Part shown: piece by piece, positions 34,330 through 43,390 of the stretch
Numbering within the stretch: position 1 is the first letter of the stretch
Layout of the letters: every line of letters begins with the position of its first letter
Source: Virgibacillus_F sp049310925
Lineage (GTDB): Bacteria; Bacillota; Bacilli; Bacillales; Amphibacillaceae
NCBI RefSeq assembly: GCF_049310925.1
Contig: NZ_JBMERP010000004.1
Coordinates: forward strand, 1-64,000
DNA: 64,000 nucleotides
Reading direction: 5' to 3'
Position numbers and translations under genes: made by a program
Notes under the pieces: model-generated
What the model was told of the DNA's origin: nothing
The model's database searches: none
Seen by the model: the letters and a program-made list of their open reading frames with translations, nothing else

Positions 34330-35772
34330 CTACGCTTGGCCTTTATTAACAACAGTTTCAAGTAGTGATTCATATAGGCCTGTGTATGCATTGGCAGATT
34401 CTTTCCAACTGAAGTTACTCTTGTTAACATTTTTCAATAGTGTGGACCACTTATCTGGATCATGATAAATTTCAAAAGAATATGTTAAAGCGTTTAAAAA
34501 TTCGTGTGCATTATAGTTTTCAAAACTGAAGCCATTGCCAGTCCCGTCTACTTCATTGAAAGGGGTGACCGTATCTTTTAGTCCTCCTGTTTCTCTGACA
34601 ATTGGAACTGTCTTGTACTGAAGAGCTATTAATTGTGACAGTCCACATGGTTCAAATTGTGATGGCATTACAAAGAAATCACCTGCCGCATACAGTTGCC
34701 TTGCGAGTGCCTCATCGAAACCTAGATAGGAAACGAGCTTATCCTTGTTTCGTTCGGCAGCATGGTAGCAAAAGTTCTCAAATTCAAAGTCTCCTGTACC
34801 CAACACGATGAATTGAACATCCTTCTGCAAAAACTCATCCAGAATAGTTTGAACCAAATGAAGCCCTTTCTGTTCTACCAAACGAGTAATCATCACATAC
34901 AAAGGTTTTTCAGCATCTATTGGTAAGCCTAATTTCTTTTGCAGGTTCTCTTTATTTTCCTTTTTCTTAGCTCTTGAATAGATGTAGTTTGCATGAATGT
35001 GCGGGTCGGTCTTTGGGTTATAGTCGTCTACATCGACACCATTGATTATCCCAACTAAATCATTCTGACGATCTGCAAAAAGTGAGTGTAATCCTTCACC
35101 GTAATAGATTGTTTTAATTTCTTCTGCATAGGTAGGACTTACTGTTGTAATTTTATCGGCATGAAAAATACCGCTTTTCATACAATTAAGCAGACCATTC
35201 CATTCAAGTCCTCCGATGTGTTCAGGTGGTATATTGAACAACTCGTCAAATCCGTCTTTGGGAATAATCCCCTGATACTTTATATTATGGATGGTGAAAA
35301 CAGTTTTCATGTTTTCAACAGGTTCTACTATTTTCGCAAAAGCGACTGCCAGACCTGCTTGCCAGTCGTGTCCATGAAGGATGTCAGGCTTAAAGTCCAG
35401 CACAGATAATGATTCAATCACAGCCTGACAGAAAAAGACGAATCGTTCACCATCATCATAATAGCCGTAGACTCCTTTTCGAGTGAAATAATAATCATTT
35501 TCAATGAAATAATAATGTACGCCGTTATGATTTAATTCATAAATATTCGCTTCTTGACTGCGCCATCCTACATTTACGTGAATCGATGTTACCCATTCCA
35601 AGTAACCTTGCCATTTTGTAATTATTTCTTCATAGAGAGGAAGGATTACCCTCACATCAGTATTTTCATTTTTGTTTAATACTTGTGGTAATGAACCGAC
35701 TACATCTGCTAATCCTCCAGTTTTGACAAACGGGCTGCATTCTGATGCGACAAATAAAACTTTTTTCCCCAT
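34330..35772 (-). CDS. glgA: glycogen synthase (ADP-glucose)
   Basis: A 480-residue GT5 glycosyltransferase that adds glucose from ADP-glucose to the growing glycogen chain. The N-terminal ADP-glucose loop KTGGLADVVGSLP (17-29) carries the key Lys. GHDWQAGLA, SPTYAEEI, ITRLVEQKGL and MPSQFEPCGLSQLIALQY (catalytic EPCGL block) follow in the normal order. AAGGAGA precedes the ATG. It is 15 bp downstream of glgD. Confidence 0.97.
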   Translation of the reverse strand: MGKKVLFVASECSPFVKTGGLADVVGSLPQVLNKNENTDVRVILPLYEEIITKWQGYLEWVTSIHVNVGWRSQEANIYELNHNGVHYYFIENDYYFTRKGVYGYYDDGERFVFFCQAVIESLSVLDFKPDILHGHDWQAGLAVAFAKIVEPVENMKTVFTIHNIKYQGIIPKDGFDELFNIPPEHIGGLEWNGLLNCMKSGIFHADKITTVSPTYAEEIKTIYYGEGLHSLFADRQNDLVGIINGVDVDDYNPKTDPHIHANYIYSRAKKKENKENLQKKLGLPIDAEKPLYVMITRLVEQKGLHLVQTILDEFLQKDVQFIVLGTGDFEFENFCYHAAERNKDKLVSYLGFDEALARQLYAAGDFFVMPSQFEPCGLSQLIALQYKTVPIVRETGGLKDTVTPFNEVDGTGNGFSFENYNAHEFLNALTYSFEIYHDPDKWSTLLKNVNKSNFSWKESANAYTGLYESLLETVVNKGQA

Positions 35773-35787
35773 AGCTACATTCTCTCC

Positions 35788-36894
35788 TTAAATTGTTCTT
35801 CTTTTGGCAATGACAAACGGCTGTTCTTTTGCTCCCTTTAGTACTTGGTCTTTCGTTATTGTTACATCCTTATCCAGGATGACATTTTCAATATGTGCTC
35901 CTTGTTCAATAGTACAGCGCTGCATGATAATGGAGTTTTTAATAACTGCACCCTCGCTCACTTTCACACCACGAAACAAGACACTGGTATCAACCTCACC
36001 TTTAATCGTACATCCCGTGGCTACTAATGAGTTTCTCACATTTGAGGAGCCACTGTACTTCGTTGGAGCTTGATTACCAATTTTAGTCATGACATGTTCG
36101 TCTTTTGAAAAAAGCCGTTGATACGATTCTTTTTCAAGCAACTCCATATTTTGCCGAAAATAACTTTCAATGGAGTTGATAATGGAGCTGTAGCCATCAT
36201 AATGATACGTTTGAATGTTTAATTTACTAAGATTTGCTTTTATTCCATCCATAAAGAAATGACTTTTGTAGTCAGCAATACATTCATCCACTAAGTCCAA
36301 TAGTAAGGATTTCCGCAAGACATATACGCCGGTGAAAACATGGGGATTTGTGGGGTCACTCTGTAAAGAGGTAACCCAATTATCCGCATCCACTTTAACC
36401 TTAATACACGGGTTATGTTCTGGTAGAAGATTTTCGTATGTGGTTGTTAGTAATGTTACATCAGCGCCAGTGTCCAGATGACGCTGAAACATGTCATGAT
36501 AGACTGTATTGGAAATGAACTGACTACCGCTTATTAAAACATAATCAGATTTGCCTCTTTCAAAATAATCCCGATTATTATGGAAATAGCTTAAATCACC
36601 TTTTGAAATGTCAGCTGGGTCATTCCAGTCAGGTGGCAGGATAAATAAACCACCATGGCGCCTATCCAAGTCCCAGTCAGCACCTGATCCGAGATGATCC
36701 ATCAGCGACCGGTATTTGTTTCTTGTAAAAATGGCAACTTCACTTATATTTGATTTTGCCATATTGGAAAGTGTGAAATCTATTAAACGATAACGCCCTG
36801 CAAACGGAACAGCAGCACCACATCTGAAGTACGTTAGTTCATTCAAGAAATCGTGTTCATGCTCTAAATTAATTAAACCCATCATTGTGTCCAT
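35788..36894 (-). CDS. glgD: glucose-1-phosphate adenylyltransferase, GlgD subunit
   Basis: A 368-residue nucleotidyltransferase-like protein, the regulatory or assistant subunit of ADP-glucose pyrophosphorylase in bacilli. It has FAGRYRLIDFTLSNMAKSN and a C-terminal left-handed beta-helix with hexapeptide repeats, but the N-terminal GGxGxRL nucleotide loop of GlgC is missing, consistent with a poorly active partner. GGGGGTG precedes the ATG. It is separated from glgC by 196 bp that hold a long hairpin repeat, which is unusual inside this operon. Confidence 0.93.
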   Translation of the reverse strand: MDTMMGLINLEHEHDFLNELTYFRCGAAVPFAGRYRLIDFTLSNMAKSNISEVAIFTRNKYRSLMDHLGSGADWDLDRRHGGLFILPPDWNDPADISKGDLSYFHNNRDYFERGKSDYVLISGSQFISNTVYHDMFQRHLDTGADVTLLTTTYENLLPEHNPCIKVKVDADNWVTSLQSDPTNPHVFTGVYVLRKSLLLDLVDECIADYKSHFFMDGIKANLSKLNIQTYHYDGYSSIINSIESYFRQNMELLEKESYQRLFSKDEHVMTKIGNQAPTKYSGSSNVRNSLVATGCTIKGEVDTSVLFRGVKVSEGAVIKNSIIMQRCTIEQGAHIENVILDKDVTITKDQVLKGAKEQPFVIAKRRTI

Positions 36895-36975
36895 CGAAAC
36901 ACCCCCGTAATAATTGTTAACGTGTACGTTCTTCTTTTTAAAGTGAAGAAAGTATAAAAATTAGCGTTTTTCTGT

Positions 36976-37092
36976 CTAGCTCCAGCGCCTAGCCCCTCGA
37001 GGATTTAAGTCAAATCTCTTTGTGATAAAAACCATCACTAAGAAATTCGTCTTAAACTGGTCGGGGCTGATTAAGGCGCTTGCGCTTTTCTT
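36976..37092. repeat. long imperfect hairpin repeat between glgC and glgD
   Basis: The segment folds on itself along its whole length: AGCGCC (36984-36989) with GGCGCT (37075-37080), AGCCCC with GGGGCT, then ATTTAAG with CTTAAA-type and TGAT/ATCA inner pairs. The left end TCTAGCTCCAGCGCCTAGC is familiar from intergenic repeats of many Bacillaceae, as far as I recall. It lies inside the glgC-glgD gap and its right end touches the glgC stop. Confidence 0.7.
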
Positions 37093-38230
37093 AATTGGCC
37101 ACTGCTTTTAAGTTGTCACTGGATAAAACAATTGGTTCTTCTTCGGAGTTTGCAATAATCTTCGTATAATCAGGTATCGTTACATTTTCCTGTACAATAA
37201 CCCTTTCTAAGTGCACATTCGCACCAATTTTAACGCCAGGATGTAAAATGGATTGTTTGATTACGGAGTCATTACCAACTTCAACATTTTCAAATAATAT
37301 AGATTGATAAAGCTCTCCGGACACAATGCAGCCGTTATTGACAAGTGAATGTTTGATTACGGCGTCTTTTCCAATAAGTTGTGGTCCAAAATTGGAGTCA
37401 TGGGAATATGTTCGCCATTCTTTATTGTTTAATGAAAGGGTCAAATCTTCTTTTAAAAGATCCATATGTGCTTCCCAATAACTATCAATTGTTCCGACAT
37501 CTTTCCAATACCCTTCAAAACGATAGGCATACAGCTTGCAATTGTCCGCTATCATGGCTGGCAATATGTCTTGCCCAAAGTCATGATTGGACGCTGAATC
37601 TGAGGCATCGGCTTCCAGGTAATTCTTTAAGAGCTTCCAATTAAAAACATAAATCCCCATTGACGCGAGATTACTTTGGGCATGCTCCGGTTTTTCGTCA
37701 AATTCATAGATTTTCAGATCATCGGTTGTATTGAGAATCCCAAAACGCGAGGTATCTTTCCACGGAACCTCGACGACAGAAATCGTAACATCAGCCTTTT
37801 TTTCCTTGTGTTGACGAAGCAATTCATCATAATCCATGTGGTAAATATGGTCACCGGAAAGGACGATTAAATATTCAGGGTCATACCGATCAACAAAGTT
37901 CTTGTTTTTTGTAATTGCATCAGCTGTACCTAAATACCACTTGCCACCGTCATTTTCAGTGAAGGGGGACAAAATAGTGAGTCCATCCTCCATCCGGTCC
38001 AAATCCCATGGTTTGCCAACCCCGATATGTTTGTGAAGCTCCAGTGGTGAATACTGCGTTAACACACCAACTGTATGCATGCGGGAATTAATGCAATTAC
38101 TTAATGCAAAATCAATAATCCGATACCTGCCACCAAACAGAACCGCTGGCTTTGCCAAATTTTTCGTCAATGATCCTAACCGCTTGCCGACTCCACCAGC
38201 CAGCAGCATCGTAACGCACTCTTTTTTCAT
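37091..38230 (-). CDS. glgC: glucose-1-phosphate adenylyltransferase, catalytic subunit
   Basis: A 379-residue enzyme that makes ADP-glucose from glucose-1-phosphate and ATP, the committed step of glycogen synthesis. The nucleotide loop AGGVGKRLGSLTKNLAKPAV (11-30) is intact, followed by GGRYRIIDFALSNC, GTADAI, VLSGDHIYHMDY and FEGYWKDVGTIDSYWEA; the C-terminus is a beta-helix of hexapeptide repeats. The start overlaps the glgB stop (ATGA), with AAGGAGG upstream. Confidence 0.96.
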   Translation of the reverse strand: MKKECVTMLLAGGVGKRLGSLTKNLAKPAVLFGGRYRIIDFALSNCINSRMHTVGVLTQYSPLELHKHIGVGKPWDLDRMEDGLTILSPFTENDGGKWYLGTADAITKNKNFVDRYDPEYLIVLSGDHIYHMDYDELLRQHKEKKADVTISVVEVPWKDTSRFGILNTTDDLKIYEFDEKPEHAQSNLASMGIYVFNWKLLKNYLEADASDSASNHDFGQDILPAMIADNCKLYAYRFEGYWKDVGTIDSYWEAHMDLLKEDLTLSLNNKEWRTYSHDSNFGPQLIGKDAVIKHSLVNNGCIVSGELYQSILFENVEVGNDSVIKQSILHPGVKIGANVHLERVIVQENVTIPDYTKIIANSEEEPIVLSSDNLKAVAN

Positions 38231-40146
38231 AACTTATCCTCCTTCAAACGATTGTGAGGCAGTTGCTTAAAAACACATACTGCGAGTGGGGGGACTTTTA
38301 CTTTTATATGCTGACTTTGGCCATGCCATTCATCCGGAATACTAAAATGAGTCGTGATGTTGCACTGGTCTGAGCCTCCATAACTGGCTGCATCTGAATT
38401 AAACACTTCCCGGTATCTTCCAGGTGCGCAGACACCAACTTTATAATCGTAGTAAACAGTCGGTGTAAAATTGCAAAGAATAAGCAAATCTTCTGATGAA
38501 TTTTTACTTTTACGTTTAAAAGCAATCACGCTTTGTTCCATATTGTCTGCATCTGTCCATTGAAATCCTGCTGGGTCATGATCGAGCGTATATAGGGAAG
38601 GCGAATCAAGGTAAAAGTGATTTAATGCTTTAACATAATCAAATAATGCACTGTGCAAAGGGTATTCCAGCAGCAGCCAATCCAATTCATGCTGGTCTCT
38701 CCATTCGATATACTGACCAAATTCTCCACCCATAAATAACAGTTTTTTGCCTGGATGAACCATCATATAGCCATAAAGTAGGCGAAGATTGGCAAACTGC
38801 TGCCAGCGATCTCCAGGCATTTTATTTAACAATGACTTCTTTCCATGGACCACTTCATCATGGGAAAGGGGTAGTACAAAATTTTCAGTATGTTTATACA
38901 TAAATGAAAAGGTTAATAGATTGTGATGCCATTTTCGGTAAACTGGATCGTATTCCATGTAGGTGAGCATGTCATTCATCCAACCCATGTCCCATTTGAA
39001 ATTAAAACCAAGACCGCCAAGGTAGGTAGGCTTGCTAACACCTGGAAGATCTGAACTGTCCTCAGCCATCATTAAAGCTGTTGGGAAGGACTCAAAAATA
39101 ACCTCGTTTAACTTTTTGATAAAAGCCATCGCCTCAAGGTTCTCGTCCCCTCCGAATCCATTCGTCAGCTGTACTTCATCCGCGCCTCGGTCAAAATTCA
39201 ACGAAGTCATACTGGCAACCGCGTCAACCCGCAGTCCATCAATATGAAATTCTTCCAACCAATAGACAGCATTGGAAATGAGAAAGCTTTGTACTTCTGG
39301 ACGACCAAAATCAAATGTCAAAGTACCCCAGGAACGTTTTTCAGCTTTATCAGAGTCTTTGTATTCATATAGCGCTTCTCCATCAAACAGACGGAGACCT
39401 TGCTCGTCTTTGCAAAAATGCCCCGGTACCCAGTCCATAATCACGCCAATCCCGTTCTGATGACATTGGTCAATAAAATACTTAAAATCATTTGGTTTAC
39501 CGTAACGACTAGTAGGTGCGTAATAGCCAGTAATTTGATAACCCCATGACAAATCAAACGGATGCTCTGAGAGAGGCATTAGCTCAATATGCGTGTACCC
39601 AAGCTCTTTAACATATGGAATTAACTCGCTGGCTAACTCTCGATAGGAATAATAGCTTCCATCATTTTTGGTCTTCCAGGACCCAAAATGAATTTCATAA
39701 ATGAGAATAGGCTCCTTGTATGGATCAAGATTATTTTTATTACCTTCCCAATTAGCGTCATCCCACATATACTTATCAGAAGCGGGTGTGACAGATGCTG
39801 TTAGTGGCCGAATCTCTGCCTGAAAAGCATATGGATCTGCTTTTAAAAATGCCGGGCCTTCTGCAGGTGTGATCCGATATTTATAAGGGGAATTCAATTC
39901 GATTTCAGTAAAAAAACCTGTCCACAGCCCTGCCTGATTTAGCCGAGTCAACGAATAATTCTTACCGGTCCAGTTATTAAAATCACCAGCAACTTCCACT
40001 TCAGTTGCGTTTGGTGCCCATACTGCGAAGTGAAGACCCTGCTCACCCTTGGATTCACTCAGATGACAGCCAAGAAACTGGTAGCTGCGATAATTTGTTC
40101 CTTGGTGAAATAGATAAACGTCCTGGTCTGCGACTAGATTCGACAT
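38227..40146 (-). CDS. glgB: 1,4-alpha-glucan branching enzyme
   Basis: A 639-residue GH13 enzyme that introduces alpha-1,6 branches. An N-terminal CBM48 (HFAVWAPNATEVEVAGDFNNW, about 36-57) precedes the barrel. Catalytic blocks: MDWVPGHF, GLRVDAVASM with nucleophile Asp, MAEDSSDLPGV with acid/base Glu, and LPLSHDEVVHGK with the stabilising Asp. Length is usual. AAAGGAG precedes the ATG. First gene of the glycogen operon; promoter at 40307-40335. Confidence 0.97.
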   Translation of the reverse strand: MSNLVADQDVYLFHQGTNYRSYQFLGCHLSESKGEQGLHFAVWAPNATEVEVAGDFNNWTGKNYSLTRLNQAGLWTGFFTEIELNSPYKYRITPAEGPAFLKADPYAFQAEIRPLTASVTPASDKYMWDDANWEGNKNNLDPYKEPILIYEIHFGSWKTKNDGSYYSYRELASELIPYVKELGYTHIELMPLSEHPFDLSWGYQITGYYAPTSRYGKPNDFKYFIDQCHQNGIGVIMDWVPGHFCKDEQGLRLFDGEALYEYKDSDKAEKRSWGTLTFDFGRPEVQSFLISNAVYWLEEFHIDGLRVDAVASMTSLNFDRGADEVQLTNGFGGDENLEAMAFIKKLNEVIFESFPTALMMAEDSSDLPGVSKPTYLGGLGFNFKWDMGWMNDMLTYMEYDPVYRKWHHNLLTFSFMYKHTENFVLPLSHDEVVHGKKSLLNKMPGDRWQQFANLRLLYGYMMVHPGKKLLFMGGEFGQYIEWRDQHELDWLLLEYPLHSALFDYVKALNHFYLDSPSLYTLDHDPAGFQWTDADNMEQSVIAFKRKSKNSSEDLLILCNFTPTVYYDYKVGVCAPGRYREVFNSDAASYGGSDQCNITTHFSIPDEWHGQSQHIKVKVPPLAVCVFKQLPHNRLKEDKL

Positions 40147-40306
40147 AAGCGACTCCTTTTAGTGTAGTTTCGACATAATTTTTAAGAATATTCAGTCTTT
40201 TTTGTTGAAAAATAAAAGCGCATTACGTTCACTCGTATCATTTCTGACAGGAGAATTGTAATATGCCTAAGTATGTCCGACTAAATCTTTATACCATTCT
40301 GGGTTG

Positions 40307-40335
40307 AGTATAGCACAAACAAGAGTTAAAGTGAA
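40307..40335 (-). promoter_or_regulatory. candidate promoter of the glycogen operon
   Basis: On the minus strand TTCACT (40335-40330), 17-bp spacer, TATACT (40312-40307), leaving a leader of about 150 nt before glgB. Confidence 0.5.
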
Positions 40336-40384
40336 CAATATTGGGAATATTAATAGTAGTGATAAACTTTTAGTTGGCTCTTTT

Positions 40385-40835
40385 CTTAAGTTTTGTTGCT
40401 CTTTAAGCTCGTATTTGATACAAAATGCGAAGTAGTGAAAACTTTTTTGACGTCCTGCAATCGATGCGGAAAAATCACTACGCGCACCTTAGGGCTTGCG
40501 CTGAGCCTCCTAGGGTCGCAAAAACCGCTCACTGCGGGGTCTCAACCCTTCGCTTTCCCGCAGGAGTCTTCGTGTTTTTCCTCCGCTAACGTGATGTTTA
40601 AATAGTACTTTATGGCTCATTCACTATTACGATAGTTGTTTGGAGCGGAGGACCGTTGACTCCTGCGGGAACAGCACGAGTCTGAAGACCCCGCTGAGTG
40701 GTTTTCTCAAGGAGGCTGAGGCCGTGCCCGCGGAAAGCAACGGTCCGTAGCGGAAAAACAACTCAGCGCATACTTCGCGGTTTATAGTTTTTGTGTCAGA
40801 AACAACAATTTTTTATAAAACAGCCTTTAAATTAA
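40385..40835. repeat. composite inverted repeat, copy B
   Basis: It occupies most of the 756-bp divergent gap between glgB and the pullulanase gene. Core units at about 40461-40590 and 40640-40770 are inverted to each other and share CTGCGGGAACAGCACGAGTC, GAAGACCCCG and GCCGTGCCCGCGGAAAGC-type blocks with copies A and C. The ends resemble those of copy A in inverse order. No gene is supported within it; short ORFs across it are artefacts of the repeat. Confidence 0.75.
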
Positions 40836-40902
40836 AAGAAATTTAATTATTAAAAGGCAAGCGCCTGTGAATATTATCAGTAGAGAAATGAGGAATCGAT
40901 TA

Positions 40903-43005
40903 ATGGTAAAATCCGTTGCATGGATCGATGAAAAGAATAAACTGACGGTAGAACTGGATAGCCTTGAGATAGTGAACGAGCCGATGCCTACAATTGACAT
41001 AGAAGGACGAGGGGTTTCTGTGGAATCTATTGAAATGCTAAACACAGAAACAACTAAACTTACATTAAAAGATCCACTGCCACTTGGCAAAGAAGCTTTC
41101 CTTGTATGGGGAGAAAACAAAACACCTATTTACCCAAGAGATGTCGTGCGGACTGATTGGTTTGATCAAACTTATGACGCGACGGACGAACAGCTTGGGT
41201 ATACCTATTCCTCGGAGAAAACAGCTTTTTCCGTTTGGGCACCATCTGCTACGAGCATGGAACTGATTTTACAACACGACCGGATTTCAATGTCCAGGAA
41301 GCCAAATGGGGTATGGCACAATATGGTGGTTGGTGACTGGAACAATGCACGCTACCATTTTGCTGCAACCGTTAATGGAATAGAACAGCAGGTAAATGAT
41401 CCTTATGGAAAAAGCATGACAGCAAATAGTGGCAGGAGTGTCGTTCTGGATTTAGCTACGACAGATCCAAGTAGTTTTCGTCGGATTACCTACCCAAAAG
41501 TTTCTAAACAAGATGCAGTTATCTATGAACTCCATGTACGTGACGCAACAAGCTCTGTAGAGAGCGGTGTTAGAAACAAAGGGAAATTTCTTGGCTTAAC
41601 CGAAAGAAACACAAAAACCCCTAGTGGATATTCGACCGGATTATCCTACATCAAGCAGTTAGGTTGTACACATGTACAGCTGCTTCCTATTCAGGATTTC
41701 GCCCGAGTTGACGAATTAAAACCTCAGAGCAGCTATAACTGGGGCTATGATCCACTGTTTTATATGGTGCCGGAAGGAAGCTATACGACAAGCGCTACCA
41801 ACCCGTCCGCCAGAGTTAGCGAGTGCAAACAAATGATACAGGCTTTTCATGAAGAAGGACTTTCTGTCATTCTTGATGTCGTTTATAACCATGTCTTTTT
41901 CCATCCTGATTCAGCCTTTGAAAAGTTGGTTCCGGGTTATTATTTTCGATACAAGCAAGATGGCAGTTTAAGTAATGGGACCGGAACAGGAAATGATCTG
42001 GCTACTGAACGCATGATGGTGCGTAAATTTATTTTGGACTGTGTTGATTATTGGATAAAGGAATACCAGGTAGATGGATTTCGATTCGATTTAATGGGCG
42101 CTATGGATGTTGAAACTATGAAAATAATTCATAATCGTTGTCTTGCGGCAGATAGGCCAATACTGTTGCTTGGAGAAGGGTGGGATTTGCATACCCAGCT
42201 TCAACCGGATCAAAAAGCCACACTTTCGCAATCTAATCAGCTGGAGGAAATTAGCTTCTTTAGCGACAGGTTCCGTGATTCACTTAAAGGAAACCTATTT
42301 AATGCAGGTGATAGCGGGTATGCCAACGGAAATGGGCATTATATTGAGCGACTTCCACAGTTGGTAGCAGGTTCCAGCCATCCTATGTTTGGAAATAGGT
42401 TATTTTCAAACCCACTCCAATCAGTAAATTATGTTGAGTGTCATGACAATCTCACACTGTGGGATAAGTTACTATTGTCGAATCCAGATACGTCGGAACT
42501 TGACAGGAAGCGAATGCACCAGCTTGCGACAGGGTTAACTATTCTCAGCCAGGGGGTTCCTTTCCTGCATGCAGGTCAAGAATTCTTTCGGTCGAAAAAT
42601 GGTGATGAAAACAGCTATATTTCTGGAGATGAAGTTAATAAAATAGACTGGATGCAGCGTGGGAGAGAGAACGCCAATGTTCAATGGATCCGTAACCTAA
42701 TAGCACTCCGCAAAAAATATAGATTATTCCGGCTGGGGTCTGCGGCAGAAATACAGCACCGGCTGCATATTGTAACCGCACCTGATCCTGTATTTGGTTA
42801 TATGTTAGTGGGAGAACGGGAGGACTTTGCGATTTTTGTTAATCCGACAGATCGGGTAGTGAAAATCAGTATGCCGTCTCAAGGACGGTGGGTGAAGCTG
42901 GTTAGTAACCATGCTTGTTTGACATCACCTATTAGTAGTTTGTTGCACGGTGTTACGGAGATTGGAGGATATGAATTGGGTGTTTGGAGGAAGAAGCGGG
43001 TGTAG
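40903..43005 (+). CDS. pulA: type I pullulanase
   Basis: A 700-residue intracellular GH13_14 debranching enzyme that cleaves alpha-1,6 links of pullulan, glycogen and limit dextrins. N-terminal beta-domains including CBM48 (SEKTAFSVWAPSATSMELIL) are followed by YNWGYDPLFYMVPEGSY, the type I hallmark, then ILDVVYNHVF, GFRFDLMG with nucleophile Asp, LLGEGWD with acid/base Glu, and VECHDNLTLWD. No signal peptide. I chose the ATG at 40903 (MVKSVAWIDE), which has GAGGA at the right distance; in-frame starts at 40867 and 40888 are less supported. Divergent from the glycogen operon, so likely part of glycogen turnover. Confidence 0.93.
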   Translation: MVKSVAWIDEKNKLTVELDSLEIVNEPMPTIDIEGRGVSVESIEMLNTETTKLTLKDPLPLGKEAFLVWGENKTPIYPRDVVRTDWFDQTYDATDEQLGYTYSSEKTAFSVWAPSATSMELILQHDRISMSRKPNGVWHNMVVGDWNNARYHFAATVNGIEQQVNDPYGKSMTANSGRSVVLDLATTDPSSFRRITYPKVSKQDAVIYELHVRDATSSVESGVRNKGKFLGLTERNTKTPSGYSTGLSYIKQLGCTHVQLLPIQDFARVDELKPQSSYNWGYDPLFYMVPEGSYTTSATNPSARVSECKQMIQAFHEEGLSVILDVVYNHVFFHPDSAFEKLVPGYYFRYKQDGSLSNGTGTGNDLATERMMVRKFILDCVDYWIKEYQVDGFRFDLMGAMDVETMKIIHNRCLAADRPILLLGEGWDLHTQLQPDQKATLSQSNQLEEISFFSDRFRDSLKGNLFNAGDSGYANGNGHYIERLPQLVAGSSHPMFGNRLFSNPLQSVNYVECHDNLTLWDKLLLSNPDTSELDRKRMHQLATGLTILSQGVPFLHAGQEFFRSKNGDENSYISGDEVNKIDWMQRGRENANVQWIRNLIALRKKYRLFRLGSAAEIQHRLHIVTAPDPVFGYMLVGEREDFAIFVNPTDRVVKISMPSQGRWVKLVSNHACLTSPISSLLHGVTEIGGYELGVWRKKRV

Positions 43006-43043
43006 TGGTGGAGTCAAAACGGAGTCACCATGCTAATCCACTA

Positions 43044-43215
43044 GAATCGCGCACCAATCGAGCACCACTGCCCAGAATCGAGTGCCAATCCGAAAAATCG
43101 AGCACCGCTTACCAATTATCGAGCGCCAGGAGGCTGGTGCTCGATAATTTAATTTGATGCTCGATTTGACATGGCCGGTGCTCGATTCCACATGGTTGAT
43201 GCTCGAAAATCCAAG
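43044..43215. repeat. fan of TCGAGCACC units with central hairpin
   Basis: The 385-bp gap between pulA and the Wadjet operon holds about five copies of (A)TCGAGCACC-like units spaced 15-21 bp, then four GGTGCTCGA-like units in inverse orientation. At the centre AATTATCGAGCGCC (43114-43127) pairs with GGTGCTCGATAATT (43136-43149). No ORF is credible. The symmetric array could fold into alternative hairpins or bind a protein cooperatively. Confidence 0.75.
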
Positions 43216-43390
43216 GACGAACGCAGAATGTCGGAAATTCTGCCACCGCACCCAATCAGAATCGACACACGCACGCCACTTCAAAACCAAACAATGTTCC
43301 AGGAAATATCCCCCAAACGATCCCCAACCATGGACATAATCACGCTAGCAAACTAAAATAGTAGTAAGTCGAAAATTGCGGGTGAACAAT

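Noticed and set aside
43044..43215. The TCGAGCACC cluster as a possible CRISPR array.
   Set aside because: Units are about 9-10 bp, irregularly spaced and invert midway; no cas genes are present.
43033..43356. Three overlapping ORFs of 61-85 codons across the repeat cluster.
   Set aside because: They arise from the repeated, stop-poor sequence, lack ribosome sites and contradict each other in frame and strand.
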